NCBI GenBank assembly: GCA_035559815.1
Contig: DATMAT010000070.1
Coordinates: forward strand, 1 to 41,648
DNA from: Thermodesulfobacteriota bacterium
GTDB lineage: Bacteria; Desulfobacterota_D; UBA1144; Nemesobacterales; CSP1-2
DNA: 41,648 bases
Direction of reading: 5' to 3'
Shown here piece by piece: positions 24,601-34,532 of this stretch; within the stretch, counting starts at the first letter, position 1, and each line of letters starts with the position of its first letter. The translations under genes and the position numbers were made by a program. Below the pieces are notes generated by a model. It saw only the letters and a program-made list of their open reading frames with translations, ran no database searches and had not been told where the DNA came from.

Positions 24601-25581
24601 TTACTTTTTTCTTTCTGCTACATAATCGGCCAGTGAACCGAGGGATTCTTTGCATTTGTTGTCCGGAAGGGAGGAGATGGCATACTTAGCCTTGTCTGCA
24701 AATTCCTTTGCCAATTTTTTTGTCTGCTGAACCCCGTTGTATTTTTCTACTACACCCATGATGAATTCGAACTCCTCTTTCCTGAATCCATCATTCCTTA
24801 GGATATCGATAATCCTAGACTTCTCTCTAGTGGAGGCTCGACGAAGGGCGTACACCAGGGGTAGAGTCATTTTTCCTTCGTTCAAGTCCTGGCCGATCTC
24901 TTTTCCGAACTCCTCCGCGGTGGCCGAATAGTCGAGTGCATCATCGGTAAGCTGGAAGGCTATCCCTAGATTGAATCCATAGTTTCCGAGGGCCTCCCTT
25001 GTCTCTCCGTTTGAACCGGCCAGAATCGCTCCTACTTTTCCGCAGCTCTCTATGAGCGAGGCGGTCTTGTTCTTTATTATGTCGAAGCAAACATCCTCGG
25101 ACACCTCGACCATATTCTTGGCGACCATAACCTCGAATACCTGTCCTTCAGCCAGCTTTGCCGCGGCGTCGGTTATTGTTTTTATTATCTCTAAACTACC
25201 GCAGGATGCCATGAGTCCGAGGGCGCGGGCGAGCATGAAATCCCCGACTAGTACGGAGGGCTTGCTGCCCCAGACGATGTTTGAGGCCTCTTTGCCCCGC
25301 CTTATGTGCGCATCGTCCACCACGTCATCGTGAAGAAGAGTGGCAGTGTGAATGAGTTCAATGGCTACAGCCGATGCGATTCTTTCTTTTCCGTAGAGAA
25401 GGCCGCAGGCGCCGCTGGAGAGTAGCAGAACCGAGGGACGAAGCCTCTTCCCTCCGCTTCCCAGTATGTATTTGGACATTTCATTGACCAGGGAAGCCAG
25501 AGAGCCTATGTTCTCCTCGAGCTCTCTTTCCACCTGTTCTAAATCTGGGGCAATAACTTCTATGATTTCAGATAGTTTCAT
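24601..25581 (-). CDS. Trans-polyprenyl diphosphate synthase (IspB/HepT-like)
   Basis: The 326-residue all-helical enzyme chain-elongates farnesyl or geranylgeranyl diphosphate with isopentenyl diphosphate to the long prenyl tail of quinones. It shows GGKRLRP (43-49), the first Asp-rich motif HDDVVDD (84-90) with RRG after it, KTASLIESCGKVGA and the second Asp-rich motif QLTDDALDY (210-218). Small residues just before the first motif favour a long product (C35-C50), but the exact length is not readable. It lies upstream of the mutase gene on the same strand with a 44-base gap. Confidence 0.88.
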   Translation of the reverse strand: MKLSEIIEVIAPDLEQVERELEENIGSLASLVNEMSKYILGSGGKRLRPSVLLLSSGACGLLYGKERIASAVAIELIHTATLLHDDVVDDAHIRRGKEASNIVWGSKPSVLVGDFMLARALGLMASCGSLEIIKTITDAAAKLAEGQVFEVMVAKNMVEVSEDVCFDIIKNKTASLIESCGKVGAILAGSNGETREALGNYGFNLGIAFQLTDDALDYSATAEEFGKEIGQDLNEGKMTLPLVYALRRASTREKSRIIDILRNDGFRKEEFEFIMGVVEKYNGVQQTKKLAKEFADKAKYAISSLPDNKCKESLGSLADYVAERKK

Positions 25582-25699
25582 CTGATTTTAAGTTATCTGA
25601 ACCAGCCGTATAAGTCAAAGTAGTGGCGTTATCAGAGGGTCTCCGCTTTAATTCCCAACTGGCTTTATGTATCATTAGATTTCGTAAAGTATTCAAACT

Positions 25700-28600
25700 A
25701 TGGTTCCGGTTAGACTATCCTTGAAGAATTTCCTGAGTTATGGCGATTCCGTCCCCCCTCTCGATTTTAAGGAATTCAACATAGCTTGCCTCTCCGGAAA
25801 GAATGGACACGGGAAATCCGCACTTATCGACGCTATGACCTGGGCGCTTTGGGGAAAGTGCCGGGTAAAAAATAAGGATGAGGTTATAAAAAGGGGCGCC
25901 AGTGAGTCCGGAGTGGAATTCGAGTTTGAGGTTGAAGGAAATCTTTACCGTATTCTCCGGTCGATAAAAAGAGGGAGAGGGTCGCAGTCCACCGGTTCTC
26001 TTCAACTCCAGATATTCGACCGCGGTTTGGGGGGTTTTAAGCCCCTTGCCCAGGATAATAAAGCGAGGACCGAGGTGGAGAAGGTACTAAAAATGGACTA
26101 TGACTCTTTTATTTGTTCTTCGTTCATTCTCCAAGGTAGGGCGGATGAGTTCACAAAGAGAACCCCGGCGGAAAGAAAGGAAATCCTGGGAAGTATCCTG
26201 GAACTGGATAAATATGAAAGGCTTGCCCGGAAGGCCAGAGAGCTGGCCCTGAAATCAGGGGTAGAAGAGGAGTCTCTTCGGAGGGAGGAAAACCAGATTG
26301 GGTATGAAATTGGGCGTAAAGAGGAATTACTAAAAAAACTGGAAGAGGTCAAAACCAAAGAGGAGGAACTCACCGGAGAGCTACTGGCGGCCGAGAAGTC
26401 CTATGAAGCGCTCATAAGGGAATTGGAAGCAATAAACGCAAAGATGGAAATCTACGATGGGCTAATTCGAGACAGGAAGGAAACCGAGGAGAATAGCATT
26501 AGTCTTGACCAGGAGCTAAATAAGATAACGGCGGCGATTGAAAGGGACAAAGAGGTTATTGCTAAAGAGGGTGATATCCTCGAGGGTTATGAACAGTTGG
26601 AAAAAGCGAGAGAAAAGGAGAAGGTTTATTCTGAGAAGCTGATGGTTTATACGAAACTTCTAAGGGAAGGCGAGAAATTGGAGCGGGCCATCACCGAGGA
26701 GAGATACAAAATAGAGAAGAGGGTAAGCTCTTTAAAGGGAAAGGAGCGGGAGCTTCAAAGAAGGCTCGACCAGGTCGGAGAGCTTATAAAGAGGGAGAAA
26801 GAGATTGTAGACGGATTCAAAAAATTCCTGGAGGTAGAGAGCCGGCAGGTGGAGTTAGAACGAAAGAAGCAAGTATTTGATGAACTCAAAACCAGGTCAA
26901 ACCAATTAGAGAACGAAATTCAAAGAGTCCGGTTCCAGGTCGAGGCGCAAATAAAAGAGGTCGAATCAAGGATCAAGGATCTTCGTCAAAGAGCGGGGGA
27001 TGTGGAAAGGCTAACTATAGAGTGTGAGGGGTTGAGGGCTAAAATTAGAGACAACGAGGGAATACGAGTCCAGGCAGAAGCCTTGAAGGAGACGCTCAAG
27101 AAAATAGGTGAATCCAAGAAGGAATCGAGCTGGAAAGAATCCGAATTAAAGAGAAAGCTGGAAGAGGAAAGACAGAAGCTGGCAATCGTCAGGTCTGAGG
27201 CGGAAAAAGCGCAATGCCCTCTTTGCCAGTCTCCTCTAGAGGAGGAGGCTAGAAAGGCGCTTATGGAAAAGTTTGAGAGATCTATCAACGAGCTTCAAAA
27301 TGCTCTCAGGGAAGAGCTGGAGAAGTTTTCCAGTCTTGGGGAAGAGGAAAATGGGGTCATTTCTCGGATAAAACAGATTGAATCGGGGCTAATGGACATA
27401 TCCATTCTCAGCAAGGAGCTAGGGGAAAAGGAAAAAACCCTGGCTGATTCGAAATCTGCCCTTGGAGAATTGGAGACCGCAGGGAAGGAACTTGAGTATT
27501 TAAAGGACACTCTCGGAAAAGAAAATTTTGCTCTTGAACTTCGAGAAGAGTATAAAAAGTTAAAGCTTCAGATGGAAGGCTTAGACTACAAAGAATCGGA
27601 GCATGAGGAGCTTAGGAGAAGGCTGGAAGCACTCAGAAGTTTTCAGGTGGAGCACCGGCTGCTGGAGGAGGCGCAAAGGAGTAAGGGGGATATAGAGAAA
27701 GAGCTTGCCCATACCCAAAAAGATATTGCCTATCAATCGAGACTGATCGACCAGGGTCTTTATGCGCTTGAGCACAAAGATAAGCTCGCCAAGATTAAGA
27801 TAGAAATCGACCAGGTCGGGTATGATGAGGAAAAACACAAAGAGATAAAGAGCACCCTGCACAAACTGGAGAGATTCTCCAGGGAAAAAGAGAACCTTAA
27901 CAAAGCTAAGGTGAGCTTAACTCACCGGGAAAGGGAGAGGGATAGCATTCAAAAAAGGATAAACGAGGATAGAGAGAGGATTCAGAGGATCGAGAAAGAA
28001 ATAAAAGACCTGGAGGAAGTGGTGAGCCAAAGCCGGGATCTTGAGGATAAGAGAAACGCTTTTCAGGAGAAGATTTTCAGATATAAAAGAGACAAGGATA
28101 CCGTGCTGGAAGAGAAGAGCAGGGTTTTCAGTGAGCTTGAGAGAATCATAAAATTAGAGGACAGAAGGGGACAAGTATTAAAACAGATAGAGAAATTCGG
28201 TTATGATTTGACCGTTTATCAGGAGCTTGAAAAGGCCTTTGGCAAAAACGGCATACAGGCGCTTATAATAGAAAACGCGGTACCGGAGATTGAGGTCGAG
28301 GCCAATAATCTCCTGTCGAAACTGACCGAGGGAACTATGACTCTTAGCCTAGAGATGCTGAGGCCGACCCAGAAGGGCGGGGAGAAGGAGACACTTGATA
28401 TCAAAATAGCCGATTCATCGGGTACTAGAAGCTACGAGACTTATTCCGGGGGAGAAGCTTTCCGGATAGACTTTGCCTTGAGGGTAGCAATCTCCAAATT
28501 CATCGCCAACCGTTCTGGTGCTCAGCTTAGAACCCTGGTGATAGACGAGGGCTTTGGCACTCAGGATAAGGACGGGCTCGGCCAGTTTATCCAGGTGATA

Positions 28601-28735
28601 AATGCGATAAAGGACGATTTTGATAAGATTCTGGTGATTACTCACGTCGACGACTTGAAGGACAAATTCCCGGTGAGAATTGAAGTTACCAAAGAACCGG
28701 GGAGGGGGTCTAGCTTCGAAGTTCTTCATTCATAG
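25700..28735 (+). CDS. sbcC: SbcC/Rad50-like DNA double-strand-break repair ATPase
   Basis: The 1011-residue SMC-type protein has an ABC-ATPase head split by a long antiparallel coiled coil. Walker A is GKNGHGKS (33-40); the zinc hook CPLC is at 506-509, at the coiled-coil tip; the signature YSGGEAFRIDFALRVAISKF is at about 914-933, and Walker B LVIDEGFGTQD follows at about 946. With SbcD/Mre11 it processes DNA ends and hairpins (palindromes and cruciforms). No sbcD gene is adjacent: the upstream gene is divergent. A cvpA-like gene follows 3 bases after the stop. Confidence 0.92.
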   Translation: MVPVRLSLKNFLSYGDSVPPLDFKEFNIACLSGKNGHGKSALIDAMTWALWGKCRVKNKDEVIKRGASESGVEFEFEVEGNLYRILRSIKRGRGSQSTGSLQLQIFDRGLGGFKPLAQDNKARTEVEKVLKMDYDSFICSSFILQGRADEFTKRTPAERKEILGSILELDKYERLARKARELALKSGVEEESLRREENQIGYEIGRKEELLKKLEEVKTKEEELTGELLAAEKSYEALIRELEAINAKMEIYDGLIRDRKETEENSISLDQELNKITAAIERDKEVIAKEGDILEGYEQLEKAREKEKVYSEKLMVYTKLLREGEKLERAITEERYKIEKRVSSLKGKERELQRRLDQVGELIKREKEIVDGFKKFLEVESRQVELERKKQVFDELKTRSNQLENEIQRVRFQVEAQIKEVESRIKDLRQRAGDVERLTIECEGLRAKIRDNEGIRVQAEALKETLKKIGESKKESSWKESELKRKLEEERQKLAIVRSEAEKAQCPLCQSPLEEEARKALMEKFERSINELQNALREELEKFSSLGEEENGVISRIKQIESGLMDISILSKELGEKEKTLADSKSALGELETAGKELEYLKDTLGKENFALELREEYKKLKLQMEGLDYKESEHEELRRRLEALRSFQVEHRLLEEAQRSKGDIEKELAHTQKDIAYQSRLIDQGLYALEHKDKLAKIKIEIDQVGYDEEKHKEIKSTLHKLERFSREKENLNKAKVSLTHRERERDSIQKRINEDRERIQRIEKEIKDLEEVVSQSRDLEDKRNAFQEKIFRYKRDKDTVLEEKSRVFSELERIIKLEDRRGQVLKQIEKFGYDLTVYQELEKAFGKNGIQALIIENAVPEIEVEANNLLSKLTEGTMTLSLEMLRPTQKGGEKETLDIKIADSSGTRSYETYSGGEAFRIDFALRVAISKFIANRSGAQLRTLVIDEGFGTQDKDGLGQFIQVINAIKDDFDKILVITHVDDLKDKFPVRIEVTKEPGRGSSFEVLHS

Positions 28736-28738
28736 GAT

Positions 28739-29344
28739 ATGAACTGGTTAGACATTGCCATATTGATAATAATTGGATTGTTTACACTCCTTGGTTTCAT
28801 GCGGGGATTGATCAGGGAGGTAATTTCCGTAGTTGCACTGATCGGTGGAATAATAGCCGGTGTGATGTTTTACGACTTAGCCGGGGATATATTCATTAGT
28901 TACGGCCTCCTGAAAAACAAGCCTATGGCCAGCATAGCCGGGTTCATAGCCACAAGCCTGGTCGTCTATATATTATTCCAGATACTGGGCTGGATGCTGA
29001 CCAGGATAATAGGGACGTTGAGTCTGAGCTGGCTTAACCGAGCATGCGGGGGTATGGTAGGGGCAATAAAAGGAATCGTCATTGCTTTTTCACTCGTTTC
29101 AGCAGTAGGTTTTTTCTTCTCTCCAAAAGAGCCTCCCTTCAGAGATTCGACCATGGTTCCCTATATCGAAGAATCGTTCACTGCCCTTAAGGAAACCGTC
29201 CCTGAGGATTTTAGTGACGGGATAATTCGAGTAAAGAAACTAATCCAGGAAAAAGGGCTAACAACGGCATTCAAAGAAGCGGAGAGGATTAGAGAGACTT
29301 TCAAAGATGAAACCACGGAGAAGAAGGAAACAAAGAAGAAATAA
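28739..29344 (+). CDS. CvpA-family membrane protein
   Basis: The 201-residue protein has four hydrophobic helices (about residues 4-24, 28-46, 63-88, 103-126) in the CvpA layout: NWLDIAILIIIGLFTLLGFMRGLIREV at the start, then the conserved glycine-rich MVGAIKGIV. A charged Lys/Glu tail closes it. E. coli CvpA is needed for colicin V production and for envelope homeostasis; function here is unknown. It starts three bases after the sbcC stop codon, so the two are a translational unit. Confidence 0.8.
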   Translation: MNWLDIAILIIIGLFTLLGFMRGLIREVISVVALIGGIIAGVMFYDLAGDIFISYGLLKNKPMASIAGFIATSLVVYILFQILGWMLTRIIGTLSLSWLNRACGGMVGAIKGIVIAFSLVSAVGFFFSPKEPPFRDSTMVPYIEESFTALKETVPEDFSDGIIRVKKLIQEKGLTTAFKEAERIRETFKDETTEKKETKKK

Positions 29345-29579
29345 ACTGACTATAAGCCGTAGAAACGGCGTCCTTTCACCTTAAACCGGGGACCAACACA
29401 GGAGGGAGCCCTGGCTACGTAAACGAAGCTAGAAACCGCTCAAATGCAGGGTGTGGCTACATAACCGGTGGGAATGTCATCCCTGGGTTTAGCCCACCAA
29501 ACTGGTGTTAGAAGCTATTCCAGTTTTACCTTTTGCCAGGAAGTTCCCTTGCCTTGAAACTTTGGGTAATATTAGGGTT
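29345..29579 (+). other. Intergenic region with possible RNA structure
   Basis: No gene is supported in this stretch upstream of fbp. From about 29468 GGTGGG can pair with CCCACC (29493-29498 region), with a nested TGGGTTTAGCCCA hairpin, and the preceding stretch has the CTGGCTACGTAAACGAAG and GTGGCTACATAACC half-repeats. It does not match a riboswitch class known to me. It could be a leader of fbp or a repeat remnant. The frame of fbp is open back to 29505, but those codons look non-coding. Confidence 0.3.
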
Positions 29580-30590
29580 ATGATCGGTATTTTGACCCTC
29601 GATGAATTCATTATTCAAAGACAGACGGAGTTTCCTTACGCCACCGGTGAACTGTCCCGACTTTTGAGGGATATCGGACTCGCGGCTAAAATCGTCAATA
29701 GAGAGGTGAATAAAGCGGGATTGGTGGATATATTGGGTACGGCAGGTACCATGAACATACAGGGGGAGGAGGTTAAAAAACTAGACGTTTTTGCCAATAA
29801 GAGGTTTATAGCCGCTCTACAATTAGGCGGGGAGTGTTGTGGCATCGCCTCTGAAGAAAACAAAGATATCATAGCAGTGGATAATGAAATATCTAAGGAC
29901 GCAAGATATGTAGTGGCTATAGACCCGTTAGATGGTTCCTCGAATATCGATGTCAACGTATCGGTTGGCACTATCTTTTCAATTTATCGGCGCATTTCTC
30001 CTCCGTCCAGTTCTTGTACTATAGAAGATTTCCTGCAAAAGGGCTCGGAGCAGGTTGCGGCCGGCTACGTTGTATATGGCTCGTCCACTATGTTGGTATA
30101 TACGACTGGACATGGAGTTAATGGATTTACACTGGATCCATCAATCGGTGAGTTTTGTCTTTCTCACCCCAATATGCAAATACCGAAAACCGGAAAGATA
30201 TATTCGATCAATCAGGGGAACTTTGTTAGCTTTCCAGAAGGGGTTAAGGAATACGTCAGGTACTGCAAGCATGAAGATAAGTCTACTAACCGTCCCTACT
30301 CCTTGAGGTACATAGGCTCGATGGTGGCGGATATTCATCGGAACCTGATAAGCGGGGGCATCTTTATTTATCCGGCCACGAAGGATTCGCCCCGCGGAAA
30401 ATTAAGACTCTTATACGAATGTAATCCCATGTCATTCATCGTCGAGCAAGCCGGAGGCAGGGCCACTGATGGATTCAGGCGTATTCTGGATATCGAGCCT
30501 AAGGAGTTACACCAAAGGACACCTATCTTTATTGGCTCTGAGGAAATGGTTCTGAAAGCAGAGGAATTTATGAGAAAGTACTCCGCATAG
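29580..30590 (+). CDS. fbp: Class I fructose-1,6-bisphosphatase
   Basis: The 336-residue enzyme hydrolyses fructose-1,6-bisphosphate to fructose-6-phosphate in gluconeogenesis or CO2 fixation. The metal-site motif [10 protein letters not shown] is at 115-124, SEENKDII at 91-98, and the substrate site [18 protein letters not shown] with [15 protein letters not shown] near the end. The start is taken as ATG 29580 ([10 protein letters not shown]) because family members begin near here; an ATG 25 codons earlier exists. AGGG lies just upstream. Aldolase, phosphoglycerate kinase and GAPDH follow on the other strand. Confidence 0.93.
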   Translation: MIGILTLDEFIIQRQTEFPYATGELSRLLRDIGLAAKIVNREVNKAGLVDILGTAGTMNIQGEEVKKLDVFANKRFIAALQLGGECCGIASEENKDIIAVDNEISKDARYVVAIDPLDGSSNIDVNVSVGTIFSIYRRISPPSSSCTIEDFLQKGSEQVAAGYVVYGSSTMLVYTTGHGVNGFTLDPSIGEFCLSHPNMQIPKTGKIYSINQGNFVSFPEGVKEYVRYCKHEDKSTNRPYSLRYIGSMVADIHRNLISGGIFIYPATKDSPRGKLRLLYECNPMSFIVEQAGGRATDGFRRILDIEPKELHQRTPIFIGSEEMVLKAEEFMRKYSA

Positions 30591-30600
30591 TGGTTAGACG

Positions 30601-30622
30601 TGCATAGGGTAATGGCTATGCA
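30601..30622 (+). terminator. Hairpin after fbp
   Basis: TGCATAG (30601-30607) and CTATGCA (30616-30622) form a 7-bp stem with an 8-base loop, 10 bases after the fbp stop codon. There is no T run, so termination is uncertain. Confidence 0.3.
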
Positions 30623-30695
30623 ACCTAAATCAACTGTTAATTCAAGCCAGACTTAACCAGTTAAGACAATAGCACAGCTCAGGTAATAGGAACTA

Positions 30696-30721
30696 TAGGG
30701 AACGCATATATGCGTTCCCTA
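30696..30721. repeat. Palindromic element between fbp and aldolase
   Basis: A perfect 26-bp palindrome with left arm TAGGGAACGCATA and right arm TATGCGTTCCCTA. Its core GCATATATGC is shared with the palindrome at 7009, with T/C differences that are compensated on the opposite arm, so both strands changed together. Confidence 0.88.
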
Positions 30722-30846
30722 AGAACGATTAGGTAGAGGCGGAATGGGTTTTCTAACCTTTTGCATCAATTAATGTGGGTATTCCACAGCGTATGGTCAA
30801 TAGAAAGTGCCGGCTATCTATCCATAGTTGCTAAAAACTTAAATTT

Positions 30847-31932
30847 TCACGCCACGGTAATGTCTTTATTGAGATAGACATCCTGGACGGCGTGAAGCAA
30901 CTCAATCCCCTCTTTCATCGGTTTCTGGAAGGATTTCCTACCTGTAATCAAGCCCATTCCACCGGCTCTTTTGTTTATCACCGCCGTTCGCACCGCTTCG
31001 GCAAGGTCGCTCTGGCCTGTAGATTCGCCGCCTGAATTTATCAACCCGGCCCGGCCCATGTAGCAATTTATCACCTGGTAGCGGGTCAAATCTATTGGGT
31101 GGTCTGAGGTGAGTTCGGTATAAACCCTTTCATCCGTTTTCCCGAATTTTAACGCCTTGAAGCCTCCGTTATTTACGGCCTGTTTCTGTTTGATTATATC
31201 CGCCTCGATCGTTGCGCTTAGATGATTCGCCTGTCCGGTCAAATCCGCAGAGAGATGGTAATCCGCTTTATCTGTCTTGAAGGCTGGGTTTCTCAGGTAA
31301 GCCCAAAGTATGGTGACCAATCCTAGGCTATGAGCATAGTGGAAGGCCTCCGTTATCTCCTGAATCTGGCGGGTGCTCTCCTCCGAGCCGAAGTATATGG
31401 TAGCACCGACTGAAACTGCTCCCATCTGGAAGGCCTGGTCGACGTTGGCGAAAAGAATCTGGTCGTACTTGTTGGGATAGGTGAGTAATTCGTTGTGGTT
31501 GATCTTCACGATGAAAGGAATTTTGTGAGCGTACTTTCTAGATACCGAGCCTAAAACTCCAAGTGTTGAGGCCACCGCATTGCATCCGCCCTCGATTGCC
31601 AGTCTAACGATGTTTTCCGGGTCGAAGTAAATCGGGTTTGGAGCAAAAGAAGCACCGGCAGAGTGTTCTATTCCCTGGTCCACCGGTAAGATCGACAGAT
31701 AGCCGGTACCGGCTAAACGGCCGGTGTTGAAGAGCAGTTGCATATTCCTTAAAACGGCAGTAGGACGGTCAGAGGGAATTAGTATGTCATCTATAAAGGA
31801 GGGTCCGGGAAGATGTAGTTGTTCTTTAGAAATGGTCTTGCACTCGTGACTCAAGAGATAATCGGCTTCGTCTCTTAATAATTCGACTATCGAGGCGGTA
31901 TCGGATTTGAAAGAAGTTCTAACTCGTGCCAT
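30847..31932 (-). CDS. fbaB: Class I fructose-bisphosphate aldolase (FbaB/DhnA type)
   Basis: The 361-residue enzyme cleaves or forms fructose-1,6-bisphosphate from triose phosphates through a Schiff base, no metal needed. It has [15 protein letters not shown] (about 82-96), [39 protein letters not shown] and the Lys-containing [13 protein letters not shown]. These match the archaeal-type class I aldolases (E. coli FbaB) rather than class II FbaA. GGGGGT precedes ATG 31932. It faces fbp and lies downstream of gap-pgk on the same strand. Confidence 0.9.
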   Translation of the reverse strand: MARVRTSFKSDTASIVELLRDEADYLLSHECKTISKEQLHLPGPSFIDDILIPSDRPTAVLRNMQLLFNTGRLAGTGYLSILPVDQGIEHSAGASFAPNPIYFDPENIVRLAIEGGCNAVASTLGVLGSVSRKYAHKIPFIVKINHNELLTYPNKYDQILFANVDQAFQMGAVSVGATIYFGSEESTRQIQEITEAFHYAHSLGLVTILWAYLRNPAFKTDKADYHLSADLTGQANHLSATIEADIIKQKQAVNNGGFKALKFGKTDERVYTELTSDHPIDLTRYQVINCYMGRAGLINSGGESTGQSDLAEAVRTAVINKRAGGMGLITGRKSFQKPMKEGIELLHAVQDVYLNKDITVA

Positions 31933-31994
31933 TTTTTTCTACCCCCTTATTTTTTATTTTTGCCGACTGCTGATTAACCAAAGTTTAATGTGAT

Positions 31995-32140
31995 AGAAGC
32001 GTCACTGACCAAATTTCAAACTACAAACAAACTCTAATTTCCAAATACTGAATTTACTGTCATTACTCTATTAAAAGATTTTGAATTTATTACTTCGAGA
32101 TCGTTTGAGATTTGTGATTTATTATTTGGAATTTTGGTTT
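31995..32140. repeat. A/T-rich inverted repeat region
   Basis: CCAAATTTCAAACTACAAAC (from about 32011) and TTATTATTTGGAATTTTGG (to about 32138) form imperfect inverted arms. Such CCAAATTCCAAATAACAAAT-like units are common in intergenic gaps of repeat-rich bacteria. The stretch 31933-32180 has no gene. Confidence 0.4.
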
Positions 32141-32176
32141 CATTCGTGCTCATATGTGTTAATTCGTGGCTTGTTA
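32141..32176 (+). repeat. ATTCGTGGCT repeat, copy 3
   Basis: CATTCGTGCTCATATGTG followed by TTAATTCGTGGCTTGTTAA, adjacent to the pgk stop codon. It matches the copies at 15794 and 17192. Confidence 0.65.
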
Positions 32177-32180
32177 ATTA

Positions 32181-33380
32181 TTATTCTCTCTTATCATTTA
32201 ATATCGAGATTCCGGGGAGTTCTTCGCCGCCCAGAAATTCTAGTAAAGCCCCGCCGCCGGTAGAGATGTGCACTATCTCTGAATCCAGAACTTCGGATTT
32301 TCTGAGTGCGGATATAGTTTCGCCACCGCCCGCCACCGTGGTAGCTCCCCTCCAGGTGGCCAGGGCGACCGCGCGGGCAACGTGGGTCGTGCCTGCGGAG
32401 AAATCGGCTACTTCAAAAACCCCCATGGGGCCATTCCAGAAAATTAATCCGTTCCCCTGAATCTGCGATATATACCGGCCCACAGTCTTGGGCCCGATAT
32501 CAAACCCCTTAAACTCTTCGGGAATCTCCTGGTCCACGACCATGAGGGTTTTCCGCTTTTCGATGCTTTCCGCAACCACATGGTCTATAGGGAGATAGAT
32601 CTTCTCCTGGTAGTTTTGTAGCGCATCTTTGGCCCAATCTATCATCTCGTCTTCTGTAAGGGAGCTTCCTACGTTTACCCCCTTTGCTTTGAGAAAGGTG
32701 TAGGCTACTCCACCCCCAATGAGTACCTTGTCTGCTTTTTCGATAAGATTTTTAAGGGCGCTTATCTTGTCCTTAATCTTTGCCCCTCCCACGATTACTA
32801 TAAAAGGGTGCTCTGGGTTTTCTTTGAGTTTAGTCAGGAATTTCAACTCCTTGTTGACCAAGAATCCGGCCAACCTTAAATCAAAGTGAGAAGTCATACC
32901 ATAAGTAGAGGCATGTTTCCGGTGGGATGTCCCAAACGCATCGTTTACGTATATATCGGCTAAAGACGCAAGCTGCTTGGAGAATTCAGATTCATTCTCG
33001 GTTTCTTCGATATGAAATCTCAAATTCTCTAGGAGCATCACCTCTCCTTCTTCCAGGTCGTCAACCTCGCTTTTTACTTCCCTTCCTATCACCTTTCCGA
33101 TGAATTTCACCGGTTTGCCCAGAAGCTCGGAGATTCGTGAGGAGACTGCCCTTAAAGAAAGGTCCTGTATCGCTCTTCCCTTGGGTCTTCCCAGATGAGA
33201 GCCCAGCACGACCTTTGCCCCTTTTTCTACGAGGTAATCGATGGTGGGGATTGCCCTTCTTATTCTGTAATCTTCGCTTATTATTCCGTCTCTGATCGGC
33301 ACATTAAAGTCGACCCTTACAAACACCCTTCTTCCTTCAAATTCGGAGTCGGGCAGGTCTGAGATAACCATTTTGGACAT
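32181..33380 (-). CDS. pgk: Phosphoglycerate kinase
   Basis: Pgk interconverts 1,3-bisphosphoglycerate and 3-phosphoglycerate with ADP/ATP. The 399 residues fit. The N-domain shows VRVDFNVPI and LGSHLGRPKG; the hinge and nucleotide domain show VIVGGAKIKDKI, FWNGPMGVFE and the closing STGGGALLEFLGGEELPGI. It begins 6 bases after the gap stop codon, so gap-pgk are a transcriptional unit. The start is ATG 33380. Confidence 0.95.
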   Translation of the reverse strand: MSKMVISDLPDSEFEGRRVFVRVDFNVPIRDGIISEDYRIRRAIPTIDYLVEKGAKVVLGSHLGRPKGRAIQDLSLRAVSSRISELLGKPVKFIGKVIGREVKSEVDDLEEGEVMLLENLRFHIEETENESEFSKQLASLADIYVNDAFGTSHRKHASTYGMTSHFDLRLAGFLVNKELKFLTKLKENPEHPFIVIVGGAKIKDKISALKNLIEKADKVLIGGGVAYTFLKAKGVNVGSSLTEDEMIDWAKDALQNYQEKIYLPIDHVVAESIEKRKTLMVVDQEIPEEFKGFDIGPKTVGRYISQIQGNGLIFWNGPMGVFEVADFSAGTTHVARAVALATWRGATTVAGGGETISALRKSEVLDSEIVHISTGGGALLEFLGGEELPGISILNDKRE

Positions 33381-33386
33381 GAACTC

Positions 33387-34388
33387 TTATCTCCCTATGA
33401 GTTCGATTAGGTCGACTACCCTGGAGGAATATCCGTACTCGTTGTCGTACCAGCCTATGACCTTGACCAGGTTGCCGCCTACGACCGAGGTAAGGGATGA
33501 ATCAAAGACCGCTGAGTGGGAGTCGCCCACGAAATCGGATGAGACCAGTTCCTCGTCGGTATATCTCAAGTAACCCTTGAGTTCTCCCTCGGCAGCCTGT
33601 TTAAACTTCTCGTTGATTTCCTCTACGCTTGTATTCTTTTCGACCTCGCAGCTAAAATCCACTACCGACACATCGGCGGTCGGCACCCTTAAAGCCACGG
33701 AGCTCAATTTGCCCTTCAACTCCGGGAATATCAATTCAATTGCCTTAGCCGCTCCGGTGCTGGTCGGGATTATAGATAAAGCGGCTGCGCGTGCCCTTCT
33801 CAGGTCTTTATGCGGGGCGTCCAGAATTCTCTGGTCGTTGGTGTAGGAATGAATCGTGGACATTTCACCCCTCTTGATCTTGAAGTTCTCATGAAGTACC
33901 TTGACCAACATGGCGAAGCAGTTGGTGGTGCAAGAGGCATTGGAAACGACGTGGTGTTTTGCCGGGTCGTACCGGTCGTGGTTAACGCCTATCACTGCGG
34001 TGAGGTCAACTTCTCCTTTCGCAGGTGCGGTAATTAGCACTTTCTTAACACTGCCTCTCAGGTGGGATGAAGCGGCCTCTTTCGAGGTGAAAAGCCCGCT
34101 TGCCTCCACAACCACGTTTGCACCGACATCTTCCCAGGGGATTTTTTTCGGGTCCCTCTCGGAAAATACCCGGATGGTTCGCCCGTCCACCAGGATATGA
34201 CCGTTTTCTGATTTAACATCGCCTTTGTATGGACCGAAAATCGAGTCGTATTTAAAGAGATGAGCTAACGTTTTTGCATCGGTAATATCGTTAATGCCTA
34301 CAAAATCTATATTTTTTCTGCCAAGACCGATTCTAAGAACGTGTCTTCCTATTCTCCCAAAACCGTTAATACCTACCTTTATTGACAT
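33387..34388 (-). CDS. gap: Glyceraldehyde-3-phosphate dehydrogenase, type I
   Basis: The 333-residue enzyme has the Rossmann motif GINGFGRIGR (7-16), the catalytic Cys153 in SNASCTTNC, the region TIHSYTNDQRILDAPHKDLRRARAA, and WYDNEYGYSSRVVDL at the C-terminus. It oxidises glyceraldehyde-3-phosphate with NAD(P)+; the residues after the second strand (INDITD) favour NAD, although that is not decisive. GGAGGAAAAA precedes the ATG. It is the first gene of gap-pgk. Confidence 0.95.
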   Translation of the reverse strand: MSIKVGINGFGRIGRHVLRIGLGRKNIDFVGINDITDAKTLAHLFKYDSIFGPYKGDVKSENGHILVDGRTIRVFSERDPKKIPWEDVGANVVVEASGLFTSKEAASSHLRGSVKKVLITAPAKGEVDLTAVIGVNHDRYDPAKHHVVSNASCTTNCFAMLVKVLHENFKIKRGEMSTIHSYTNDQRILDAPHKDLRRARAAALSIIPTSTGAAKAIELIFPELKGKLSSVALRVPTADVSVVDFSCEVEKNTSVEEINEKFKQAAEGELKGYLRYTDEELVSSDFVGDSHSAVFDSSLTSVVGGNLVKVIGWYDNEYGYSSRVVDLIELIGR

Positions 34389-34532
34389 TTTTTCCTCCGG
34401 AAGATTGTCTTTAGTGGGATAAGTCTAATTACAAATTACCCCTTTTGAACTTTGGAGTCAAGGTTTTAGGGTCTATTACATATCAATCTAAAACTTGAAT
34501 TTAGCCTAATTACCAGATATTTTTGAGGTCTC

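Noticed and set aside
29380-29500. Cyclic-di-GMP (GEMM) riboswitch before fbp
   Set aside because: The required loop and receptor motifs do not line up, and the region may be repeat-derived.
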